Assembly: GCF_016801865.2 (NCBI RefSeq)
Contig: NC_068937.1
Coordinates: 29,413,241 to 29,477,240 of the forward strand
Direction of reading: 5' to 3'
Source: Culex pipiens pallens
Taxonomy: Eukaryota > Arthropoda > Insecta > Diptera > Culicidae
DNA length: 64,000 nt
Position numbers and translations under genes: made by a program
Shown here: piece after piece, positions 1 to 10,200 of the stretch
Numbering within the stretch: position 1 is the first letter of the stretch
Layout: the number at the start of each line of letters is the position of its first letter
Notes under the pieces: model-generated
Database searches by the model: none
What the model saw: only the letters and a program-made list of their open reading frames with translations
Told to the model about the DNA's origin: nothing

Positions 1-50
1 GTCTTTTGAAGCACTTAAAATGTGCCATAAAGATTCGGGATTGGATTAAC

Positions 51-118
51 TTTTTGCCTTCCTCACTGAGGAAATCACTCAAAAAATGAACTTCTTAAAT
101 AAGCCTCCAAGATATCCC
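51..118 (+). repeat. 5' fragment of element Z (dispersed mosquito repeat)
   Basis: The stretch starts with TTTTTGCCTTCCTCACTG and matches, with small differences, the left ends of the longer copies at 26964 and 35618 and the inverted copy ending at 52617. Only the left end is present. The family name is mine; I cannot assign it to a named element. Confidence 0.7.
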
Positions 119-751
119 GATTTTTAAGCGAAGATGGTGTTATTGTCTTTTGCAAGCAGAACATAACCAAACTTTTCGACACCTTCAGCAAACGTCAAAT
201 CAATACAAATAGCTGCCGGATCTTTTTCCGGATCTCTCCCGGAAAAGAAACGGTAGCAATTTTGTATGGTTTGACGTTTGTGAAGAGTACCAAAAAAAGG
301 GTAAACAAATCACTTCGGTGCACGCCCGAAATGTCAAAATCGCGCAGTGGTACCAACATTAGAAAAAAAGTGTGGCTGTCATGTCATGGTAAACTTTCGA
401 GTTCTGATAAGTTTTAGGATCATCTAGACATCCTTACAAATCATTGGAAAAAAGAATTGTGTTAAAAAAAGTTGGCAATGCTGGTTCGAAGGTTTGAATG
501 GAGAGATCTTCCAAATGGGTTATTTATCCGTAAACCACGTGGACACTTTTATAGGAATTCAGACAGTGTTGCCAGCTCTTCAACATCGTTTGCTATTTTC
601 TGTTATTTTATAATCATGGATTTTTTAATTCTCAGCTTTTGGTAACTTTTAGTTAATTCACTGGTTTAGGACACTGTTATTATCAAGTACAACTGTTGGA
701 GCTGGATGCTTTCTTTCAAATAATTATAATAAGAGTTTTGATGCTAAGTTT
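119..751. other. AT-rich flank without a recognised gene
   Basis: No coding signal is visible. Around 478-520 there is a short stretch resembling the 'gttcgaaggtttgaatgg' segment of the SINE-type elements at 27805 and 49010, so it may be a decayed fragment. The segment lies downstream of the glutathione peroxidase stop codon. Confidence 0.4.
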
Positions 752-757
752 TTTATT
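752..757 (-). terminator. Candidate polyadenylation signal of the GPx gene
   Basis: The plus strand reads TTTATT, so the minus strand carries AATAAA about 150 bases past the GPx stop codon. Position and orientation fit a 3' processing signal. No transcript evidence is available. Confidence 0.5.
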
Positions 758-909
758 TGCTGAAGCGATAACTATTTGTCAATAAATGTGACAATATTTA
801 CGATTGGTTCATTGCGTTTAAGCTATTTCAAACAACAGAGAATTCAAAGTCAGTTCCACTAAACCGTTCCTACCTTTCATTCGAGTAAATTGCTTTTCCC
901 CATAAATGC

Positions 910-1220
910 TCAAAAGTATTTCTCCAGGTTCTTCTTCAGCTCGAGCGGGCTCGTTTGCGGCCCGTGGCGCTCCACCGGGTTGCCGTTCTTGTCCACGATA
1001 AACTTGGTAAAGTTCCACTTGATGGCATCGAACAGGGTGCCGCCCTGCTTCTCCTTCAGGAACTGCCACAGCGGGTGCGTTTCGTCCCCGTTGACGTAAA
1101 TCTTGGAGAACAGATCAAACTTGGCGCCCTTCTTCTCCTGGGCAAACTTTTTAATCTGCTCATTGGTCTGCGGCTCCTGGTTCGCGAACTGATTCGATGG
1201 GAACGCCAGAATGCGGAGAC
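910..1220 (-). CDS. PHGPx: GPx exon 3 (C-terminal, with stop)
   Basis: The acceptor CCCCTCGCAG precedes GT CTC CGC and completes a glycine codon from exon 2. It encodes residues 103-204 ending in NLEKYF and TGA. It carries catalytic Gln116, Trp170 and Asn171 plus the SKIYVNGDETHPLW stretch typical of the family. The canonical FPCNQF motif reads FPSNQF here. Confidence 0.93.
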
Positions 1221-4200
1221 CTGCGAGGGGGGAGGAGAATGGAACGTTGATAAGTAATTTTTATGGCAGCGCCATTATGGCGCTGCAAGTGTCAAACAGT
1301 TAGAACGCGCGCCCGCCTTTTTATGTCAGAATGAAGATTGATGATTTCGGCAGCCCGGTTTGAAGAAGGCTCACATGACTTTCTCATCTTTCGGCACCTG
1401 TCGCGTAACAATGAGTGGCTGGATGGGGCGGTAAAATTGCGCAACTTTTGACCTTTATCCAAAGCGGGGATGAGCACGCCGCGATGATGATTAATGAGTC
1501 TCTGGCGGTGAGTGTTGAACCTTACCCTTCGATTCGCCGTACTCCTCGTACAGCTGGTTCAGCTCCGAGTAGTGGCCGTCGGTGTAGCCGCACTTGGAGG
1601 CCACGTTCACGATAATCAACACGTGGCCCCGGTAACGGTCCAGCGAGACCTTGTTGCCGTCGATGTCCACGGCGCTAAAGTCGTACACGGTCTTGGGAGT
1701 GGCGGAGGAGGCCAGGACGCTGAAATTGGAAAAAAGTGAATTTTGAAGAATTCTAACCTTACCATAATATTTACAATTTTTGACAGGTATGGTGGTGTCG
1801 CAACCCTTGGTAGAACAACACCACTAATCGTTTTAGAAAAGGTAAATCTTCTATCTATTTATATATATATAAAAAATTTCGACGGTTTTGTTCGAACGCG
1901 AATCAGTTCAATACGGAGCGTAAACAGAAGGAAACAGTGCTGCCAGCTTACTGTTCACCAGGATCTGGTAAATCAAACTCTTGTTCGATTGTTTGCTTGA
2001 TTTAGTACCAATTTCCACCCTTTTAGCGACTTGCCATAAAACATTCGATAATGAATTAATTACGTGGAAAGTCCCACCACAACTTGCCAAACACAGACAT
2101 TCCAGAAATTAACGACTCTTTCTCGGGTCTTAGGCAACAATACAGCAAAGTGCGCCCAATATCTGGCGGTGAACGATTCCGGCGGTTAGTTATGGTATCG
2201 CCCCATTATCGGAAGCGCCAACTTGCGGCCATAAAGTTTATAGTTCTTCCCGCGCCAATCGAATCAAGGGCTCCTGGTGAAACAGCTGGCGGTTTTGGAC
2301 GGGAAAGTAGGCTCTGTGGCGAACCTTGTGGTGGAGGAAAAAGTTTCACCATTTCGTGGCGAGATACCATCGAAGATGGCCATGTCTGGATTAGTAAGAA
2401 ATATTGTGGAAGTTTGTTGTGGGGAATATCAACAGAGTGAGGTGGGATTTTCGGATGCTATAAAAACTTCAATTGGCGCCATAAGAAAAGTGATCAAAAC
2501 AAAAAAGTAGAAAGAATGACAGAACTTTCAAATTCTTTCAAATTTCATTTTTGACAGCTAAACAGATTGTTCCTGTTTAGTCTTGAATTTCGTTCTATGA
2601 CACCACAATCAATTCAGGATCTGATTTCGACTACCAAAACGGAGTAAAAGTCATTTAAGACAGCTGTTTCCCACAAACGCCAGCTACCGTTCGCCTTCCT
2701 TCCTCAGAAATTAACCCCAGAAACTAAAACTGTACGAATGCAGCCAGTTTTGGGTCTATTTCGCTCGCCCGGAAATGGCTCGAAAAGTTGTGGATGTGTT
2801 GGCCCCATAAATTTTGCAAAACTTTCTTTATCTGCCCAGCTATTAAATACTTTCTCTTGGCAAGTTTTGGACGCCACAATTTCCTCAACTTGCGCTTATT
2901 TACGACTCTTTGAGCGAAAATAAACCTTGTTTGAAAGAATTTCGCTCGTTTTGACAGCTCGCCATAATGGCCGCCACTTGCTATAACGGTTCAGAGACAA
3001 TCAGTCAGGCAAATCAAAGCTCCGCAAATCCGTTCTAACCGGTGCTTGATCGCCAAACGAAGCAAATCCGGAGAGGCCAGCGAGTTTCACGGTTGATTTA
3101 ACGCCGCAAAAACGATTTTTATTTGTCCACCTCGTTTCATCCGTCCGCCGTCACAGTTCCGTGTTTGCAAATCGTTACTCCAATCCCCCGCGCTGAGCAC
3201 ACAGATTCGGTTCATTGAACTCGATTAGGATTTCTGGCAATCTGGTGCGATTTGCCGGTGTTTTCCACCCGATTTTGACGTTTGCCATAATGGCGCCCAA
3301 CTTTTGACAGCTGCCATAATGGCGTGGCTCAAACTCGCAATATGTTACGTGGCGGCTATTGGAGAATATCTTATCTTCATTATCGAGTGATGACGACCCC
3401 CCCCCCTCCCGGGGGGAGGAGGAGTCGATATTTTCGGGAGGAGACAAAGGAAAAATCAAACTCATCTTGCTTGCGTCAGCCGCAGATGTCCTTTGGCCCC
3501 GGGGGGAGGACACACATCCGATCGAAGGTTCGCTGTGGTGAAAAAAGGGACATCGTGATGGTATTCATGAGCTGGTCGTGAAGAGGTGGCGAAGTGAAGT
3601 GCAGGAGGAATGCCAATCTTCGTTAGTGATGAAGCAATAAAGAAATCTGTCATCTTTTTTTGGAGTGTGTGATGGAAGGCAGGTTTATGGCTTGGAGGAA
3701 CAATTCAATTTCTGAGAGTTTGGCGTAAGTGGTTCTGGGATTTTGTCATGAGAAGAAAAGTATATGGCAAAATAACAAAATAACAGAAGAACCGAAGAAC
3801 ACTATTTCAGTCTCAGTTTTAGTCACAATTTCAGTCACAATTTCTGTCACATTTTCAGTCACAGATTCAGTTACAGTTTCAGTCACAATTTCATTCAAAA
3901 TTTCAGTCACAATTTCTGTCAAAATTTCACTTTCAGTCACAATTTCAGTCACAATTAAAATCACAATTTGAGTCACAATTTCTGTCAAAATTTCATTCAC
4001 AATTTCAGTCACAATTTCTGTCAAAATTTTAGTCCAAATTTCAGTTACAATTACAGTCAAAATTACTGTCACAATTTCTGTCAAAATTTCTCATATTCTT
4101 ACAAGAAGACAACGAATTTCGTTAATTTTACGCAAAGACTCTATCATCAGTCTTGTAGTTGACCTTGATCGTCTTTGACAATTTTGACAATTTAGAAAAT

Positions 4201-7200
4201 TTTGAAAATTTTGAAAATTTTGACAATTTTGACAATTTTGACAATTTTGACAATTGTGAGAATTTTGACAATTTTGTCAATTTTGTCAATTTTGTCAATT
4301 TTGTCAATTTTGTCAATTTTGTCAATTTTGTCAATTTTGACAATTGTGAGAATTTTGACAATTTTGACAATTTTGACAATTTTGACAATTTTGACAATTT
4401 TGACAATTTTGACAATTTTGACAATTTTGACAATTTTGTAAATTTTGTAAATTTTGTCAATTTTGTCAATTTTGACAATTTTGACAATTTTAACAATTTT
4501 GACAATTTTGACAATTTTGACAATTTTGACAATTTTGACAATTTTGACAATTTTGACAATTTTGACAATTTTGACAATTTTCAAAATTTCTGTCTCAGTT
4601 TCAGTCACAGTTTCATTCACAATTAAAGTCACAATTTAAGTCACAATTTCTGTCAATATTTCAGTCACAATTTCAGTCACAATTTCTGTCAAAATTTTAG
4701 TCCAAATTTCAGTTACAATTACAGTCAAAATTACTGTCACAATTTCTGTCAAAATTTCTCATATTCTTACAAGAAGACAACGAATTTCGTTAATTTTACG
4801 CAAAGACTCTATCATCAGTCTTGTAGTTGACCTTGATCGTCTTTGACAATTTTGACAATTTTGAAAATTTTGAAAATTTTGACAATTTTGACAATTTTGA
4901 CAAATTTGACAATTTTGACAATTTTGACAATTGTGAGAATTTTGACAATTTTGTCAATTTTGTCAATTTTGTCAATTTTGTCAATTTTGTCAATTTTGTC
5001 AATTTTGTCAATTTTGTCAATTTTGACAATTTTGACAATTTTGACAATTTTGACAATTTTGACAATTTTGACAATTTTGACAATTTTGTAAATTTTGTCA
5101 ATTTTGACAATTTTGACAATTTTGACAATTTTGACAATTTTGACAATTTTGACAATTTTGACAATTTTGAAAATTTTGACAATTATGACAATTTTGACAA
5201 TTTTGACAATTTTGACAATTTTGACAATTTAAACAATTTTGACAATTTTGACAATTTTCAAAATTTCTGTCTCAGTTTCAGTCACGTTTCATTCACAATT
5301 AAAGTCACAATTTCTGTCAAAATTTCAGTCACAATTTCAGTCACAATTTCTGTCAAAATTTTAGTCCAAATTTCAGTTACAATTACAGTCAAAATTACTG
5401 TCACAATTTCTGTCAAAATTTCTCATATTCTTACAAGAAGACAACGAATTTCGTTAATTTTACGCAAAGACTCTATCATCAGTCTTGTAGTTGACCTTGA
5501 TCGTCTTTGACAAATTTGACAATTTTGAAAATTTTGACAATTTTGACAATTGTGAGAATTTTGACAATTTTGTCAATTTTGTCAATTTTGTCAATTTTGT
5601 CAATTTTGTCAATTTTGTCAATTTTGACAATTTTGACAATTTTGACAATTTTGACAATTTTGACAATTTTGACAATTTTGTAAATTTTGTCAATTTTGAC
5701 AATTTTGATAATTTTGACAATTTTGACAATTTTGACAATTTTGACAATTTTGACAATTTTGACAATTTTGACAATTTTGACAATTTTGACAATTTTCAAC
5801 ATTTCTGTCTCAGTTTCAGTCACAGTTTCATTCACAATTAAAGTCACAATTTCTGTCAAAATTTCAGTCACAATTTCAGTCACAATTTCTGTCAAAATTT
5901 TAGTCCAAATTTCAGTTACAATTACAGTCAAAATTACTGTCACAATTTCTGTCAAAATTTCTCATATTCTTACAAGAAGACAACGAATTTCGTTAATTTT
6001 ACGCAAAGACTCTATCATCATTCTTGTAGTTGACCTTGATCGTCTTTGACAATTTTGACAATTTTGAAAATTTTGAAAATTTTGAAAATTTTGACAATTT
6101 TGACAATTTTGACAATTTTGACAATTGTGAGAATTTTGACAATTTTGTCAATTTTGTCAATTTTGTCAATTTTGTCAATTTTGTCAATTTTGTCAATTTT
6201 GTCAATTTTGTCAATTTTGACAATTTTGTCAATTTTGACAATTTTGACAATTTTGACAATTTTGACAATTTTGACAATTTTGACAATTTTGACAATTTTC
6301 AACATTTCTGTCTCAGTTTCAGTCACAGTTTCATTCACAATTAAAGTCACAATTTCTGTCAAAATTACTGTCACAATTTCTGTCAAAATTTCTCATATTC
6401 TTACAAGAAGACAACGAATTTCGTTAATTTTACGCAAAGACTCTATCATCAGTCTTGTAGTTGACCTTGATCGTCTTTGACAATTTTGACAATTTTGAAA
6501 ATTTTGACAATTTTGACAATTTTGACAATTTTGACAATTTTGTCAATTTTGTCAATTTTGTCAATTTTGTCAATTTTGTCAATTTTGTCAATTTTGTCAA
6601 TTTTGTCAATTTTGTCAATTTTGTCAATTTTGACAATTTTGACAATTTTGACAATTTTGACAATTTTGACAATTTTGTCAATTTTGACAATTTTGACAAT
6701 TTTGACAATTTTGTAAATTTTGTCAATTTTGACAATTTTGATAATTTTGACAATTTTGACAATTTTGACAATTTTGACAATTTTGACAATTTTGACAATT
6801 TTGACAATTTTGACAATTTTGACAATTTTGACAATTTTGACAATTTTGACAATTTTGACAATTTTGACAATTTTGACAATTTTGACAATTTTCAACATTT
6901 CTGTCTCAGTTTCAGTCACAGTTTCATTCACAATTAAAGTCACAATTTCTGTCAAAATTTCAGTCACAATTTCAGTCACAATTTCTGTCAAAATTTTAGT
7001 CCAAATTTCAGTTACAATTACAGTCAAAATTACTGTCACAATTTCTGTCAAAATTTCTCATATTCTTACAAGAAGACAACGAATTTCGTTAATTTTACGC
7101 AAAGACTCTATCATCAGTCTTGTAGTTGACCTTGATCGTCTTTGACAAATTTGACAATTTTGAAAATTTTGACAATTTTGACAATTGTGAGAATTTTGAC

Positions 7201-10200
7201 AATTTTGTCAATTTTGTCAATTTTGTCAATTTTGTCAATTTTGTCAATTTTGTCAATTTTGACAATTTTGACAATTTTGACAATTTTGACAATTTTGACA
7301 ATTTTGACAATTTTGTAAATTTTGTCAATTTTGACAATTTTGATAATTTTGACAATTTTGACAATTTTGACAATTTTGACAATTTTGACAATTTTGACAA
7401 TTTTGACAATTTTGACAATTTTGACAATTTTGACAATTTTGACAATTTTGACAATTTTGACAATTTTGACAATTTTGACAATTTTGACAATTTTGACAAT
7501 TTTGACAATTTTGACAATTTTGACAATTTTGACAATTTTGACAATTTTGACAATTTTGACAATTTTGACAATTTTGACAATTTTGACAATTTTGACAATT
7601 TTGACAATTTTGACAATTTTCAACATTTCTGTCTCAGTTTCAGTCACAGTTTCATTCACAATTAAAGTCACAATTTCTGTCAAAATTACTGTCACAATTT
7701 CTGTCAAAATTTCTCATATTCTTACAAGAAGACAACGAATTTCGTTAATTTTACGCAAAGACTCTATCATCAGTCTTGTAGTTGACCTTGATCGTCTTTG
7801 ACAATTTTGACAATTTTGAAAATTTTGACAATTTTGACAATTTTGACAATTTTGACAATTTTGACAATTTTGACAATTGTGAGAATTTTGACAATTTTGT
7901 CAATTTTGTCAATTTTGTCAATTTTGTCAATTTTGTCAATTTTGTAAATTTTTTCAATTTTGTCAATTTTGACAATTTTGACAATTTTGACAATTTTGAC
8001 AATTTTGACAATTTTGACAATTTTGACAATTTTGAAAATTTTGTAAATTTTGACAATTTTGACAATTTTGACAATTTTGACAATTTTGACAATTTTGACA
8101 ATTTTGACAATTTTGACAATTTTGACAATTTTGACAATTTTGACAATTTTGACAATTTTGACAATTTTGACAATTTTGAAAATTTTGTAAATTTTGACAA
8201 TTTTAACAATTTTGACAATTTTGACAATTTTGACAATTTTGACAATTTTGACAATTTTGACAATTTTGACAATTTTGACAATTTTGACAATTTTGACAAT
8301 TTTGACAATTTTGACAATTTTGACAATTTTGACAATTTTGACAATTTTGTCAATTTTGACAATTTTGACAATTTTGACAATTTTGACAATTTTCAACATT
8401 TCTGTCTCAGTTTCAGTCACAGTTTCATTCACAATTAAAGTCACAATTTCTGTCAAAATTTCAGTCACAATTTCAGTCACAATTTCTGTCAAAATTTTAG
8501 TCCAAATTTCAGTTACAATTACAGTCAAAATTACTGTCACAATTTCTGTCAAAATTTCTCATATTCTTACAAGAAGACAACGAATTTCGTTAATTTTACG
8601 CAAAGACTCTATCATCATTCTTGTAGTTGACCTTGATCGTCTTTGACAATTTTGACAATTTTGAAAATTTTGAAAATTTTGAAAATTTTGACAATTTTGA
8701 CAATTTTGACAATTTTGACAATTGTGAGAATTTTGACAATTTTGTCAATTTTGTCAATTTTGTCAATTTTGTCAATTTTGTCAATTTTGTCAATTTTGTC
8801 AATTTTGTCAATTTTGACAATTTTGTCAATTTTGACAATTTTGACAATTTTGACAATTTTGACAATTTTGACAATTTTGACAATTTTGACAATTTTCAAC
8901 ATTTCTGTCTCAGTTTCAGTCACAGTTTCATTCACAATTAAAGTCACAATTTCTGTCAAAATTACTGTCACAATTTCTGTCAAAATTTCTCATATTCTTA
9001 CAAGAAGACAACGAATTTCGTTAATTTTACGCAAAGACTCTATCATCAGTCTTGTAGTTGACCTTGATCGTCTTTGACAATTTTGACAATTTTGAAAATT
9101 TTGACAATTTTGACAATTGTGAGAATTTTGACAATTTTGTCAATTTTGTCAATTTTGTCAATTTTGTCAATTTTGTCAATTTTGTCAATTTTGTCAATTT
9201 TGTCAATTTTGACAATTTTGACAATTTTGACAATTTTGACAATTTTGACAATTTTGACAATTTTGACAATTTTGACAATTTTGACAATTTTGTAAATTTT
9301 GTCAATTTTGACAATTTTGATAATTTTGACAATTTTGACAATTTTGACAATTTTGACAATTTTGACAATTTTGACAATTTTGACAATTTTGACAATTTTG
9401 ACAATTTTGACAATTTTGACAATTTTGACAATTTTGACAATTTTGACAATTTTGACAATTTTGACAATTTTCAACATTTCTGTCTCAGTTTCAGTCACAG
9501 TTTCATTCACAATTAAAGTCACAATTTCTGTCAAAATTTCAGTCACAATTTCAGTCACAATTTCTGTCAAAATTTTAGTCCAAATTTCAGTTACAATTAC
9601 AGTCAAAATTACTGTCACAATTTCTGTCAAAATTTCTCATATTCTTACAAGAAGACAACGAATTTCGTTAATTTTACGCAAAGACTCTATCATCAGTCTT
9701 GTAGTTGACCTTGATCGTCTTTGACAAATTTGACAATTTTGAAAATTTTGACAATTTTGACAATTGTGAGAATTTTGACAATTTTGTCAATTTTGTCAAT
9801 TTTGTCAATTTTGTCAATTTTGTCAATTTTGTCAATTTTGTCAATTTTGTCAATTTTGACAATTTTGACAATTTTGACAATTTTGACAATTTTGACAATT
9901 TTGACAATTTTGTAAATTTTGTCAATTTTGACAATTTTGATAATTTTGACAATTTTGACAATTTTGACAATTTTGACAATTTTGACAATTTTGACAATTT
10001 TGACAATTTTGACAATTTTGACAATTTTGACAATTTTGACAATTTTGACAATTTTGACAATTTTGACAATTTTGACAATTTTGACAATTTTGACAATTTT
10101 GACAATTTTGACAATTTTGACAATTTTGACAATTTTGACAATTTTGACAATTTTGACAATTTTGACAATTTTGACAATTTTGACAATTTTGACAATTTTG

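Noticed and set aside
1590..1600. Selenocysteine GPx
   Set aside because: The active-site codon is TGC, not TGA, and the frame needs no recoding.
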